Below, one piece after another: positions 34,477-43,780 of a stretch of DNA of 64,000 nucleotides. A program made the position numbers and the translations under genes. The DNA is from Keguizhuia sedimenti (GTDB lineage Bacteria > Pseudomonadota > Gammaproteobacteria > Burkholderiales > Burkholderiaceae_D), in assembly GCA_030715135.1 (NCBI GenBank), contig JAUYVH010000004.1, positions 62,001 to 126,000 on the forward strand, read 5' to 3'. Numbering within the stretch: the first letter of the stretch is position 1; each line of letters begins with the position of its first letter. The notes under the pieces are model-generated. The model ran no database searches, was not told the origin of the DNA, and saw nothing but the letters and a program-made list of their open reading frames with translations.

Positions 34477-34513
34477 CTTCTCCGAAGATACATGACTTTG
34501 TTCTTCGGAGAAG
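34477..34513 (+). terminator. Strong hairpin after the OsmB-like gene
   Basis: CTTCTCCGAAGA (34477-34488) pairs perfectly with TCTTCGGAGAAG (34502-34513), a 12-bp stem. The downstream tail is only tattt, so termination is probable rather than certain. Confidence 0.6.
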
Positions 34514-34815
34514 TATTTCCGTCGCCAACTGCTATCTGTTGAATATTTTCCTCGCTCTGCTTTCACCAAAACAGCCTCCTTCTTATTACTTATCGTTCTT
34601 TCCTTTTTGCAAACCGCGAAAACATTTAGTTTCCATAACTGGCATAAGAAAAACAGTTCAAAAGTGGCTTGCTAATGTCTGTGAAAGACGATCTGGTCAA
34701 ATAAACAAATTTGTGTTGTGTCACATTAATATTTCTTTCGCACGACGTGATTTTGCCGCCGCATCCAATGCCATTTTTGGTAATCTACTTGCCTAGTTAA
34801 ATTAAGGAAACTTTG
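34514..34815. other. Intergenic region upstream of dadA
   Basis: About 300 bp, AT-rich. It should contain the dadA promoter. One plus-strand frame of 85 codons here has no recognisable features and I treat it as non-coding. A ribosome site (aagga) sits before the dadA ATG. Confidence 0.5.
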
Positions 34816-36087
34816 ATGCAAGTGGCAGTAATTGGCGGCGGCGTTATCGGTGTTTGTACCGCCTATTTTCTGGCTGCAGCCGGGCATGAAGTCGTGGTGC
34901 TTGAGCGTTACGGAAATGTTGCGCAAGAAACAAGCTTTGGCGACTCAGGCATCGTTTCACCGGGTAATACTTTGCCCTGGGCAATGCCCGGGATGCCAAA
35001 AAAGCTTTTATCTTCCCTGTTCAAATCCGAATCGCCCGTTCTGCTGAAGAACAAGCTCGACCCCAAGCTGTGGCGCTGGGTCCGGCAGTGGCTGGATGAA
35101 TGCGAGCTCGACCGTTTTCTCCTTAACGGCGAGCGCATGCAGCGTCTAGCGCTTTACAGCAGACAGTTGCTGCAGCAATTGCGCGAATATCATGAACTGC
35201 AGTACGAACAGACCCAAGGCGTAATGCAATTGTTTCGTACTCAACAGGATCTTCGCATTGCTCAGCCCGCATTGGACTTGCTTGCAGAAAGCGGGATTCA
35301 GCATAAGTTGATCGAACCCGACGACGCACGTGGGATCGAGCCGGCTCTTGCATCGCATACGACACTCTTCGCTGCGCTGCATCTTCCTCAGGATGAGGCC
35401 GGCAACTGCCCTCTCTTTACCCGTCAATTGAAAAATATAGCCCAGGCCGCAGGCGTGGAATTCCACTTCAACAGCACTGTCGAGGCGTTGAAACCGGATG
35501 AAAACGGAATCTCGTTTCTGATTGGCGACCGCATTTTCCATGCCGACGCAGTGGTGGTTGCGGCAGGAATCGACAGCCTGAAGCTTCTGGAACCGCTCGG
35601 AATAGATCTGCCGGTTTATCCGGTCAAGGCCTATTCCGGAACGGCAACGATCAGGGATTTCGAGCAGGCTCCGCTGGCCGCGGTAATGGACGAAACCTAT
35701 AAAGTCGCGATCACCCGTCTTGGCAGCCGGATACGCGTTGCCGGCACAGCCGAGCTTGGATCTCCCGACATGGCGATGCATGAGACGGCATTGCGCACGC
35801 TTGTAAAAGTCGGGCAGGACTGGTTTCCGGGCGCAGCAAACTACAACGGTTCCAACTTCTGGTGCGGCATTCAGCCGACATTGCCGGACGGACCGCCTTT
35901 GATCGGCGCAACGCCGGTCAGGAATCTGTATATCAACATCGGCCACGGTTCATGCGGATGGACCATGGCCGCCGGGTCGGGAAAGATCCTTTCCGATCTT
36001 CTCTCCGGCGCCGAACCCGACATTGATCTGGACGGCCTGAGCTACTGGCGATATTACCGTGCGCGCGGCGACCTGAAAGCGGCGTAG
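34816..36087 (+). CDS. dadA: D-amino-acid dehydrogenase small subunit
   Basis: This flavoprotein oxidises D-amino acids, mainly D-alanine, to 2-oxo acids at the inner membrane. The product has 423 residues from the ATG at 34816; a TTG three bases earlier is less likely. The dinucleotide-binding motif is VAVIGGGVIGVCTAYFLAAAG with VVVLER. The segment GDSGIVSPGNTLPWAMPG and the C-terminal NIGHGSCGWTMAAGSGKILSDL are DadA signatures. The alanine racemase that would feed it lies about 20 kb away (56353). Confidence 0.95.
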   Translation: MQVAVIGGGVIGVCTAYFLAAAGHEVVVLERYGNVAQETSFGDSGIVSPGNTLPWAMPGMPKKLLSSLFKSESPVLLKNKLDPKLWRWVRQWLDECELDRFLLNGERMQRLALYSRQLLQQLREYHELQYEQTQGVMQLFRTQQDLRIAQPALDLLAESGIQHKLIEPDDARGIEPALASHTTLFAALHLPQDEAGNCPLFTRQLKNIAQAAGVEFHFNSTVEALKPDENGISFLIGDRIFHADAVVVAAGIDSLKLLEPLGIDLPVYPVKAYSGTATIRDFEQAPLAAVMDETYKVAITRLGSRIRVAGTAELGSPDMAMHETALRTLVKVGQDWFPGAANYNGSNFWCGIQPTLPDGPPLIGATPVRNLYINIGHGSCGWTMAAGSGKILSDLLSGAEPDIDLDGLSYWRYYRARGDLKAA

Positions 36088-36265
36088 TTTGTGCCATCAC
36101 TACCGTAATTTCGGCGCTGCTTACCTCCTTTTGTTCTCAGCAATGCAGGCCATCCATTCGGACAACCGGCACGGGTAATCAGTGCGCCCATGGAGAAGCT
36201 TGTCAATTTACAGCCTTGCTCTTAAGCTTTGTGAATTGGCCAGGCCTTTCCGATTGAATCACAAC

Positions 36266-37789
36266 ATGAAAAATTCCAGCAACGCACTGTATTCGGTCGC
36301 TGCCATCCGGCGCATCGAGCAGGCCGCGATCGCATCCTTGCCGTCCGGCAGCCTCATGCAAAGGGCCGGGCTCGCCGCAGCAAAACTTGCACTGGGCTTG
36401 ATCCCTTCGCATTCCTCAGGCGCAAAAGCCTTGGTTCTTGCCGGGCCTGGCAATAACGGCGGTGATGCTTTCGTCCTCGCTTCCCATCTTTTCCAGAACG
36501 GTATGGCAGTGACCGTTCTTTTCGATGCATACCCGGAAAAGTTGCCTGCCGATGCGCGAGGAGCTTATGCGCAAGCCAGGCAGCATGCGATCCAGTTTTC
36601 CCCTTTTTCCGGGCTGCCGGGCATCCTGGAAAAACAATGGGATATCGTGATCGACGGATTGTTCGGAATCGGATTGAGCAAGGCGATTGCCACACCGTAT
36701 CGCGAACTGATCGATGCGGTCAATCGCATGTCCTGTCCCGTTCTCGCTCTGGATGTTCCGAGCGGCCTCGATGCCGATACCGGAACTATCGCCGGCAAGG
36801 ACGGCATCGCAATTCGCGCGGCGTACACGATCACGTTCATCGGGGACAAGCCGGGCCTGCATACCGCGCATGGCCGCGACCTGGCCGGAACCGTTCACGT
36901 GGACGATCTGGACATTGATGCGCGTTTCTTTGATGCTCCTGAAATTTTCAAGAACGAGCCGAAGCTATTTTCGCATGTGCTTCGGCGGCGCCCGCATAAT
37001 TCGCACAAGGGAAGCTACGGGAATGTCGCAATCATCGGGGGAGCGCAGGGCATGCACGGCGCGGCGATTCTGTCAGGTCGGTCGGCACTGCATCTTGGCG
37101 CAGGGCGGGTATTCGTAGGGTTTCTGGAACAGGCACCCGCTTATGACAGCATGCAACCGGAGCTGATGTGCCGCGCTGCCGCCAGCATGGAACCCGATGA
37201 TGCCACCATCGTCATCGGTCCTGGATTGGGAACATCGCCGCAAGCGCTTGAGCAACTGGCAAAAACCTGCTCATCGTCCAGTCCCCTGGTCATGGATGCG
37301 GATGCATTGAACCTGCTCGCGACACGTTCCGATCTGCAGCATGTTCTCGCGCAGCGCGGCGGGCACACAATACTTACTCCTCATCCATTGGAAGCGGCAC
37401 GACTATTGTCGACCACCGCAGCCGGCATACAGGCCGATCGCCTGCAGGCGGGGCGGGAACTTGCACGGCGGTTCAATGCCGTCATAGTCTTGAAAGGATC
37501 GGGCACCGTCATCGCACGTCCGGACGGAAAAACGGCGATCAATGTCACTGGAAATCCGGCATTGGCGACTGCCGGAACAGGGGACGTGCTGGCAGGCATG
37601 TGCGGCGCACTGCTTGCCCAGTCTTGTCCAGCCTGGGAAGCCGCACTGGCTGCGGTCTGGATACACGGCCTGGCTGCCGACCGGCTGGTTGAGCGCGGCT
37701 GCGGCCCGATCGGTGTCGCCGCAGGCGAACTGATTCCCGTCGCTCGCGAAGTATTGAACGGATTAATCAACGGTATGCCCAACGCCTAA
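36266..37789 (+). CDS. nnr: Bifunctional NAD(P)HX epimerase/dehydratase
   Basis: The product has 507 residues from the ATG at 36266; upstream in-frame codons encode no family sequence. It repairs hydrated NAD(P)H. The YjeF N-terminal epimerase domain has LVLAGPGNNGGDAFVLA and LDVPSGLDADTG. The C-terminal ribokinase-like ADP-dependent dehydratase has NIAIIGGAQG-type GNVAIIGGAQGMHGAA, VIGPGLG and NPALATAGTGDVLAGM. It is read through from the dadA side with a 178-bp gap and converges on the methylglyoxal synthase gene. Confidence 0.95.
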   Translation: MKNSSNALYSVAAIRRIEQAAIASLPSGSLMQRAGLAAAKLALGLIPSHSSGAKALVLAGPGNNGGDAFVLASHLFQNGMAVTVLFDAYPEKLPADARGAYAQARQHAIQFSPFSGLPGILEKQWDIVIDGLFGIGLSKAIATPYRELIDAVNRMSCPVLALDVPSGLDADTGTIAGKDGIAIRAAYTITFIGDKPGLHTAHGRDLAGTVHVDDLDIDARFFDAPEIFKNEPKLFSHVLRRRPHNSHKGSYGNVAIIGGAQGMHGAAILSGRSALHLGAGRVFVGFLEQAPAYDSMQPELMCRAAASMEPDDATIVIGPGLGTSPQALEQLAKTCSSSSPLVMDADALNLLATRSDLQHVLAQRGGHTILTPHPLEAARLLSTTAAGIQADRLQAGRELARRFNAVIVLKGSGTVIARPDGKTAINVTGNPALATAGTGDVLAGMCGALLAQSCPAWEAALAAVWIHGLAADRLVERGCGPIGVAAGELIPVAREVLNGLINGMPNA

Positions 37790-37837
37790 TTAGGCGGAGA
37801 CATGGGTGGCCGGCTCAGGCATCGGTGCTTGCAAAAT

Positions 37838-38740
37838 CTAAGATGAAATTTTCAGGATTCGTTTTTCGAGCAGCCGGCACCAGCGTTCGATGCAGCTTGC
37901 TTCGCTCACGCAGGAAGCGTATTCGCTGACAGTTCGCGCGGCACGTTCCAGCAACTGGATATCCGCTTCATGCTGACGCGCCACATGCGGATCTTCGAGA
38001 AACAGGATCCGGCGGCACTGCCGATCCAGCACGAGCTCGGCAATTTGCGCATCGCCGCCCATCGGACCGCTCAAGAAGGGCTTCACCCAATTGCGCCCCG
38101 CATCCTCGCCCTTGATTTTCCTTGCAAGCTCATTCAGGAGTCCGCCGGTCGTACCAGTAGCAAAACGCTGACCGAAACGGTCCAGAACGGCGAAATGGCG
38201 TTCCACCAGCATGAGCATTTCCTGTTTTTTTGCGTCATGCGCAATGAGCGCGACATTTTCCTTCTCAAGAAAAAATGTCTCATCCAGCGTCGTGTCCCCC
38301 ACTGCTCCCATCTCAAACGCTTCGAGTTCGAGCCATTCCCGCGCGCCGGCCAGCGTGGACAGGAAAGGCTTGCCATGGATGATCGCCTGGCGCTTGAGCG
38401 CGACGGCTTCGGGGAAAACCGATGACTGGTCGGTTGGATCGACCAGATAAATGATCGCGTCCAGGGCGCGTGCCGGATCCGGATCGGCAGTCCTTGATAC
38501 CAGTTTCATCAAGCCACCTTCGCGCCCGTTTGGAAAACGATGAAGATGCCCATAAGCTTCCAATAATCCATGCGCACGAATTGCATCGTAGGTCCCGCCT
38601 ATGGCAATCAATTCCGGTTGCAAGTGCTGCGTAATAGCCGTCTTCGCATCGTTGAGCAGGCGAGCCAATATGCCGTCCGGAGACTGCAAGTGACTGCGGC
38701 TGGCGGCCAGTCCTATGCGCAAATTCTTACGGATCTCCAT
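37838..38740 (-). CDS. mgsA: Two-domain methylglyoxal synthase
   Basis: Methylglyoxal synthase converts dihydroxyacetone phosphate to methylglyoxal and phosphate. The usual enzyme has about 150 residues; this one has 300. The C-terminal half (about 161-300) matches canonical MgsA: His-Asp in ALIAHDAKK, TGTTGG, SGPMGGDAQ and FLEDPHVARQHEAD keep the catalytic Asp and His positions. The N-terminal half (about 8-145) has a second MGS-like fold with GGTYDAIRAHG, GREGGLMKLV and IIYLVDPTDQSS. The start at 38740 (MEIRKNLRIG) has a gagaggg site upstream. It lies 24 bp downstream of ybbA on the same strand. Confidence 0.85.
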   Translation of the reverse strand: MEIRKNLRIGLAASRSHLQSPDGILARLLNDAKTAITQHLQPELIAIGGTYDAIRAHGLLEAYGHLHRFPNGREGGLMKLVSRTADPDPARALDAIIYLVDPTDQSSVFPEAVALKRQAIIHGKPFLSTLAGAREWLELEAFEMGAVGDTTLDETFFLEKENVALIAHDAKKQEMLMLVERHFAVLDRFGQRFATGTTGGLLNELARKIKGEDAGRNWVKPFLSGPMGGDAQIAELVLDRQCRRILFLEDPHVARQHEADIQLLERAARTVSEYASCVSEASCIERWCRLLEKRILKISS

Positions 38741-38764
38741 GGACAATCCCTCTCAGCGGCGGAC

Positions 38765-39451
38765 TTACTCGACCAGGCGCCCTGCCGCAATCGTGATCCG
38801 GCGCTGGCAAAGCGAGGCAATGGAGGGATCGTGTGTCACCAGCACCAGAGTGGAGTTGCGTTCCCTGTTCATTTCGAACATCAGCCTGATCACGGATTCG
38901 CCGGTTGCCGCATCGAGGCTGCCGGTCGGCTCATCCGCAAACAGAAGCGGCGGTTCGGTAATGAATGCGCGCGCCAATGCCACGCGCTGCTGCTCGCCGC
39001 CGGAAAGGTATTTCGGATAATGCTTGAGACGGCTGGCAAGACCGACACGCGCAAGCATGGCTTGCGCCTTTTCCCTGGCATCGGCTTCGCCGCGCAATTC
39101 AAGCGGTAGCATCACGTTTTCCAAGGCATTCAGATGTCCAAGCAGCTGGAAAGACTGAAATACGAAGCCAAGCTGTCTTTTCCGCAGTTCTGCGCGTCCA
39201 TCCTCGTCCAGTGCAAATATGTCGATTCCGTTCAATTTCACCGTTCCTTCCGACGGCGTATCGAGACCTGCAAGCAAGCCGAGCAAAGTCGATTTTCCCG
39301 ACCCGGACGCTCCTGTGATCGCGAGCGTGCCGCCTGCATGCAAGGTAAAATTGATGTTATCGAGAATGAGCAGTTCGCCTGTGGCGTCCTCAACCCGCTT
39401 TGTTAAATTTTCTACATGAACGGCTGGTGTAGGGAAGGAAGATTCTGGCAT
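38765..39451 (-). CDS. ybbA: ABC transporter ATP-binding protein, YbbA-like
   Basis: The protein has 228 residues and is a LolD/MacB-type ATPase. Walker A is GASGSGKSTLL, the Q-loop FVFQSFQLLGHLNALENV, the signature LSGGEQQRVALARA, Walker B LLFADEPTGSLD and the switch His VTHDPS. In E. coli ybbA is divergent from tesA, as here, and pairs with the permease YbbP; no permease gene is present beside this copy. The start codon overlaps that of tesA on the other strand (CATG at 39449-39452) and lacks a clear ribosome site. Confidence 0.92.
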   Translation of the reverse strand: MPESSFPTPAVHVENLTKRVEDATGELLILDNINFTLHAGGTLAITGASGSGKSTLLGLLAGLDTPSEGTVKLNGIDIFALDEDGRAELRKRQLGFVFQSFQLLGHLNALENVMLPLELRGEADAREKAQAMLARVGLASRLKHYPKYLSGGEQQRVALARAFITEPPLLFADEPTGSLDAATGESVIRLMFEMNRERNSTLVLVTHDPSIASLCQRRITIAAGRLVE

Positions 39452-40112
39452 GCAAAAAGTTTTTAAAAAGTTGAGCTTGGTACGGGAAACGGCAGGAACA
39501 CCGTTTCGTGCGCTGCTGTTTATCGTATTGACGATCTATGCGTCGGCCGCCTATTCTGCATCAAAAACAATACTTGTGTTGGGCGACAGCTTGTCGGCGG
39601 AATATGGCCTGGTTCGCGGTACAGGCTGGGTTCCACTCCTAATAGAAAAACTCAAAGCAGAAAAAATCGATGCGAACGTCGTCAACGCCAGCATCAGTGG
39701 TGAAACCACCAGCGGTGGCAAATCCCGCCTGCCTCAATTACTGGAAAAGCACAATCCGAACGTTGTCGTAATCGAACTTGGAGCAAATGACGGCTTGCGC
39801 GGCTTGTCGATTGCGTCGACTGAAAAGAATTTACGCGACATGATCGACGTGGCGAAAAAGGCGGGAGCCAGAGTACTGCTGGCTGGCATGCAGATTCCTC
39901 CGAATTATGGTGCGGACTATACACAGCGTTTTGCGGCCATGTATCCCAAGCTGTCCAGGGAAATGAAGGTCTCCCTTGTGCCCTTTTTGATGGAGAACTT
40001 CGCGCATCAGCCGGCAATGTTCCAGCCGGATCGCATACACCCAACTTCGGAAGCACAGCCCATCATGTTGAACAACGTATGGCCACGCCTCAAACCTCTT
40101 CTGACCAAGTGA
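39450..40112 (+). CDS. tesA: GDSL-family arylesterase/thioesterase I
   Basis: The protein has 220 residues with a signal peptide ending near ASAAYSAS, so it is periplasmic. Catalytic motifs are the Ser in LGDSLSAEYGL (about 46), Gly/Asn in ISGETTSGG and ELGANDGLRG, and the Asp-His pair in DRIHPTSEAQ. TesA hydrolyses acyl-CoA, aryl esters and lysophospholipids. The start at 39450 has a good ribosome site (agggaaggaa). It lies 11 bp upstream of mnmH on the same strand. Confidence 0.94.
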   Translation: MQKVFKKLSLVRETAGTPFRALLFIVLTIYASAAYSASKTILVLGDSLSAEYGLVRGTGWVPLLIEKLKAEKIDANVVNASISGETTSGGKSRLPQLLEKHNPNVVVIELGANDGLRGLSIASTEKNLRDMIDVAKKAGARVLLAGMQIPPNYGADYTQRFAAMYPKLSREMKVSLVPFLMENFAHQPAMFQPDRIHPTSEAQPIMLNNVWPRLKPLLTK

Positions 40113-40123
40113 ACAGGACAAGC

Positions 40124-41191
40124 ATGAAATATCCCGCCTTGCTAAGCTGGGATGAGCTGTTGCCTCAGCTGGATTCCTTCGATGCCATCATCGATGCGCG
40201 CAGCCCCTCGGAATTTGCCGAAGACCATATTCCGGGTGCAATCAATTGCCCTGTTTTAAACGACGAGGAAAGAGCGCGCATCGGAACAATGTACAAGCAG
40301 ATCGGCGCATTCGAGGCAAAAAAGCTCGGCGCGGCTCTGGTGGCACGCAATATCGCGCAGCACATCGAAGCAAAGTTTATTGATATGCCCCGCGAATGGA
40401 AGCCGCTCATCTACTGCTGGCGGGGCGGAAATCGAAGCGGCTCGCTGGCGCATATTCTGGCAAAGATCGGATGGCCCGCCATTCAGCTCGACGGCGGTTA
40501 CCGAGTCTATCGAAGATATGTGAACGACGAGCTCTTAAGATTGCCGGCGGCATTTACATTCAATGTAGTCTGCGGCACGACCGGTAGCGGGAAAAGCCGG
40601 CTCTTGCAGACCCTGGCAAATCAAGGCGAGCAAGTGCTTGATCTTGAGCAGTTGGCATGCCACAAAGGATCTGTGCTCGGCGGACTGCCTTCCGAGCCGC
40701 AACCTACGCAAAAGCGTTTTGAGAGCCTTATCTGGCAAGCACTGCGCCGCTTCAGAGCCGATCGCATCGTCTATGTCGAGTCGGAAAGCAAGAAAATCGG
40801 TAATCTGCGCGTACCCGATGCATTGATGGAAGCAATGCGCGCATCGCCATGTATCGCACTGGACTTATCGCAGCGGGACAGGATTCGGCTTCTCATGGAG
40901 GAATATCCGCATTTCATTGCTGAACCGGATAAATTGAACCATCAGCTTGACTGTCTGATTCAGTTGCATGGCAAAGAGAAAATCGCGCATTGGCAGGCAA
41001 TGGCGAACCTGGGGGAAATCGAAGTGCTTGTTACCGAACTGCTGACGGCGCATTACGATCCGGCCTATCTGCGATCCATTGCACGCAATTTCCCTCAGTA
41101 TTCGACAGCCCGGAAAGTGGAGCTGGCTGGCATTTCTCCGGAAGCGTTTGCGGATGCAGCCGACCTGATCAGATCCGGTCAAGCGGCCTGA
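40124..41191 (+). CDS. mnmH: tRNA 2-selenouridine/geranyl-2-thiouridine synthase
   Basis: The product has 355 residues from the ATG at 40124 (MKYPALLSWDELLPQL). It swaps sulfur for selenium in the wobble 2-thiouridine of Lys, Glu and Gln tRNAs, through a geranylated intermediate. The rhodanese domain has its active Cys in YCWRGGNRSG (about 97), and the C-terminal P-loop is GTTGSGKSRLL. The enzyme needs selenophosphate from SelD, whose gene is not in this window. It follows tesA closely. Confidence 0.94.
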   Translation: MKYPALLSWDELLPQLDSFDAIIDARSPSEFAEDHIPGAINCPVLNDEERARIGTMYKQIGAFEAKKLGAALVARNIAQHIEAKFIDMPREWKPLIYCWRGGNRSGSLAHILAKIGWPAIQLDGGYRVYRRYVNDELLRLPAAFTFNVVCGTTGSGKSRLLQTLANQGEQVLDLEQLACHKGSVLGGLPSEPQPTQKRFESLIWQALRRFRADRIVYVESESKKIGNLRVPDALMEAMRASPCIALDLSQRDRIRLLMEEYPHFIAEPDKLNHQLDCLIQLHGKEKIAHWQAMANLGEIEVLVTELLTAHYDPAYLRSIARNFPQYSTARKVELAGISPEAFADAADLIRSGQAA

Positions 41192-41281
41192 TCCTACGCG
41201 ACTCAACCGGCAAACGCTAAACTACGGGAGGCGCTGCCAGTGCCCCTTACCGTATTTCACATCGTCAGCCTGGACGATTAT

Positions 41282-43204
41282 TTATTCGTTCGTTTCAGGC
41301 GTGGATTCGCCAACCGGCTTGATGATCTCAACTTTCGCCTTGTTCTTCAGTGATTCGATATAGGCAAAGGTTTCCTGCTGGGCGAGCGCACCGGCGATCT
41401 GCTGCTGTTCCGTTTGCCGGCGCGCCGTGTCCACCGTCGAAGGTTGGGACACTTTATTGATCCGGTAAATTGCATAGCCCTGCTTCGGCAAATCCACACC
41501 GACGTAGGCCGGCAATTTGCCCGCGTCAGCCTTCATCACGGCCATGAATGCCTGGCTGTTCAAGCCAGGATTTTTTGCGCGCGACACGGTCTTGGGAGCT
41601 GCGAAACCAGCGGCATCAGGATTTGCCTTCAATTGCGCCAGCTTGGCTTCACCGGCTTTTTTCGCAAGTGCATCGGCTTCAGCCTGGACCACGCGTTCAC
41701 GAATGGCTGCCTTGACTTCTTCAAAGGGTTTTTTGGCTTTCGGCTTGTGCTCCGCCACCCGACCGGCAACCAGCGTATTTTTTTCGACTTCAATTGCTTC
41801 GGTATTGTGCTTGTTCTTCAGCACATCGTCCGAGAACAATGCCTGCACGAATTTAGGATGGTTGACTGGGGCGTTCGGTGGCAAAGCCGGGTTTCCCTTC
41901 CGCGTAATATTGTCCGCGACGGAAATTTTCAGGTTGAGCTTGTCTGCGACCGGCTTCAGGCTGTCAGGCTGCTCGTAGACCATATTGTTAAACACCTCGG
42001 CGAGCTCGGTAAATTTCTTCGCTGCCAACTGTTTCTTGATTTCCGCAGCGATCTCGTTCCTGACCTCATCCAGGGATTTCTGCGATGCCGGCTTGATGCC
42101 TGTCAGCTGGATAATGTGATAACCGAAATCGGACTGCACCAGGTTGCTGATCTCGCCTTGCTTCATGCTGAATGCCGCATCTTCGAACGGCTTGACCATC
42201 ATGCCTTTGCCGAAGAAACCGAGGTCTCCTCCACGTTCGGCCGAACCTGGGTCTTGTGAATTCTCTTTGGCGAGCTTGGCAAAGTCGGCAGGATTTTTAC
42301 GAGCCTGCGCAAGTATTTGCTCAGCCTTGGATTTTGCAGCGGTCTTATCTGCGTCGGAGGCGTTCTTGTTGACTGGAATCAGGATATGGCTGGCACGGCG
42401 CTGCTCCTGCGTTGCATAGCGCTGCGCATTTTGATCGTAGTACGACTTGATATCGGCATCGCTCACGGTGATCTGCGCCGCCACCGCCTCGCTGTTCAAA
42501 AGGACGTATTCTGCTTTTACCTGCTCGGGAATTTCAAACTGCTCACCGTTCTTGTCATAGTAAGCCTTGAGCATATCGTCGGTGACTTTTACCTGAGCCG
42601 CATAATCGGAAGCTTTGAACAGCATTTCCTGCACTTCGCGTTCCTGCTCATTGAATTCGGATAAACGGGCGGCGATAAACTTTGGAGCGAAAGCAGTAGC
42701 TTGAACCGTATCGCCCAATTGCTGCAAGGCCATGTCCTGCCGCAGTCGTGCTTCAAACATTGCCGGAGTCATGCCTTGTGCAGCCAGGAGTGATTTGTAT
42801 CGCTCGCTGTCGAATTTGCCATCCGGCGTTTTCAATCCGGGGATATCGAGAATGGTCTGCTGCAATGCCTGGTCGGATACGACAATATTGTTCTGTTTGA
42901 CTTCGGCAGCCAATGCACGTTGTGCGATCAAGCCGTCCAGGACTTCCTTCTTGGCCTCCGGTGTGTCGAACATCTTTGCATCGAACTGGTCGCCGAACAT
43001 CTGGCGCAAGCGGTCCATCTGCTGGCGTTGTGCCGCGTCCAGTTCCTGCTGCGTGATGGGCTGGCCACCTACTTTAGCGACGACATTGCCATCATCGCGA
43101 AAGCGCGAATAGCCTTCCAGGCCGAAGAACGCGAAAGACGGAAGAATGAACAGCAACAGCAGAAACTGCATCAGCCGCTGGTGGGTGCGAATAAATTCAA
43201 ACAT
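41282..43204 (-). CDS. ppiD: Periplasmic folding chaperone PpiD
   Basis: The protein has 640 residues. One N-terminal membrane anchor (about 13-30, LMQFLLLLFILPSFAFFGL) leaves the rest in the periplasm. A SurA-like helical domain (about 40-230) precedes the parvulin domain (about 260-365), with SHILIPVNKNA, SQDPGSAERGGDLGFFGKG and SDFGYHIIQLTGI. The C-terminal half is helical. PpiD sits by the SecYEG exit and assists folding of translocating proteins. It lies downstream of the tRNA pair and the lon-hupB genes, in the common order for betaproteobacteria. Confidence 0.95.
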   Translation of the reverse strand: MFEFIRTHQRLMQFLLLLFILPSFAFFGLEGYSRFRDDGNVVAKVGGQPITQQELDAAQRQQMDRLRQMFGDQFDAKMFDTPEAKKEVLDGLIAQRALAAEVKQNNIVVSDQALQQTILDIPGLKTPDGKFDSERYKSLLAAQGMTPAMFEARLRQDMALQQLGDTVQATAFAPKFIAARLSEFNEQEREVQEMLFKASDYAAQVKVTDDMLKAYYDKNGEQFEIPEQVKAEYVLLNSEAVAAQITVSDADIKSYYDQNAQRYATQEQRRASHILIPVNKNASDADKTAAKSKAEQILAQARKNPADFAKLAKENSQDPGSAERGGDLGFFGKGMMVKPFEDAAFSMKQGEISNLVQSDFGYHIIQLTGIKPASQKSLDEVRNEIAAEIKKQLAAKKFTELAEVFNNMVYEQPDSLKPVADKLNLKISVADNITRKGNPALPPNAPVNHPKFVQALFSDDVLKNKHNTEAIEVEKNTLVAGRVAEHKPKAKKPFEEVKAAIRERVVQAEADALAKKAGEAKLAQLKANPDAAGFAAPKTVSRAKNPGLNSQAFMAVMKADAGKLPAYVGVDLPKQGYAIYRINKVSQPSTVDTARRQTEQQQIAGALAQQETFAYIESLKNKAKVEIIKPVGESTPETNE

Positions 43205-43237
43205 GGCGCATCACTAACCGATAAATTTGTCGCATAT

Positions 43238-43265
43238 AAAAAAAGGCGAACATATGTTCGCCTTT
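43238..43265 (-). terminator. Terminator after tRNA-Asp
   Basis: On the minus strand, AAAGGCGAA and TTCGCCTTT form a stem around CATATG, followed by a T tract. It closes the tRNA-Val/tRNA-Asp unit before ppiD. Confidence 0.85.
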
Positions 43266-43271
43266 CTGGTT

Positions 43272-43348
43272 TGGCGGAGTGGACGGGACTCGAACCCGCG
43301 ACCCCCGGCGTGACAGGCCGGTATTCTAACCGACTGAACTACCACTCC
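43272..43348 (-). tRNA. tRNA-Asp(GTC)
   Basis: The minus strand reads a 77-nt cloverleaf, GGAGTGGTAGTTCAGTCGG at its start, anticodon GTC in the loop CTGTCAC, GGTTCGAGTCC in the T arm and an encoded CCA at 43272-43274. It closely matches E. coli tRNA-Asp. Confidence 0.97.
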
Positions 43349-43384
43349 TAAACTGCTTGATCTGTATTGCACTGCCTGATTGGT

Positions 43385-43460
43385 TGGTGGGCGCTGAGAG
43401 GCTCGAACTCCCGACCTAAGCCTTGTAAGGGCTCCGCTCTACCAACTGAGCTAAGCGCCC
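43385..43460 (-). tRNA. tRNA-Val(TAC)
   Basis: The minus strand encodes a 76-nt cloverleaf beginning GGGCGCTTAGCTCAGTTGG with anticodon loop CTTACAA (anticodon TAC), T arm GTTCGAGCC and encoded CCA. It lies 36 nt upstream of tRNA-Asp, so the two are co-transcribed. Confidence 0.96.
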
Positions 43461-43507
43461 CATCAACTTCTCAAACAACTTAGCGCTTGTCACCGCGCTA
43501 AAGACCG

Positions 43508-43780
43508 TTAGTTTAACGCATCTTTCAAAGCTTTGCCAGGCTTAAATTTAGGAACTTTAGCTGATTTAATCTTGATCTCTTCGCCAGTGCGGGGATTGCG
43601 GCCAGTACGGGCTGCGCGCTTACCTACGGAAAACGTGCCGAAACCAACGAGCGTCACGGTGCCGTTCTTTTTCAAGGTTGTCCTTACAGCGCCGATAGTT
43701 GCATCCAATGCGCGCGTTGCGGCAGCCTTGGAGATGTCCGCAGACTTGGCAATATGATCGATTAATTCGGTTTTATTCAC
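43508..43780 (-). CDS. hupB: HU-family DNA-binding protein, beta type
   Basis: The protein has 90 residues, the standard HU length. I place the start at the GTG at 43780, because AGGGG lies 7 bases upstream and the sequence then begins (M)[17 protein letters not shown] as in other HU proteins; longer in-frame ATG starts add unconserved residues. The DNA-binding arm is [22 protein letters not shown] bends and compacts DNA as a dimer. It sits between lon and the tRNA-Val gene, the common order. Confidence 0.95.
   Translation of the reverse strand: MNKTELIDHIAKSADISKAAATRALDATIGAVRTTLKKNGTVTLVGFGTFSVGKRAARTGRNPRTGEEIKIKSAKVPKFKPGKALKDALN

Noticed and set aside
34102-34569. 155-residue minus-strand frame
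   Set aside because: It is antisense to the OsmB-like lipoprotein, which has a ribosome site, lipobox and zipper motif.
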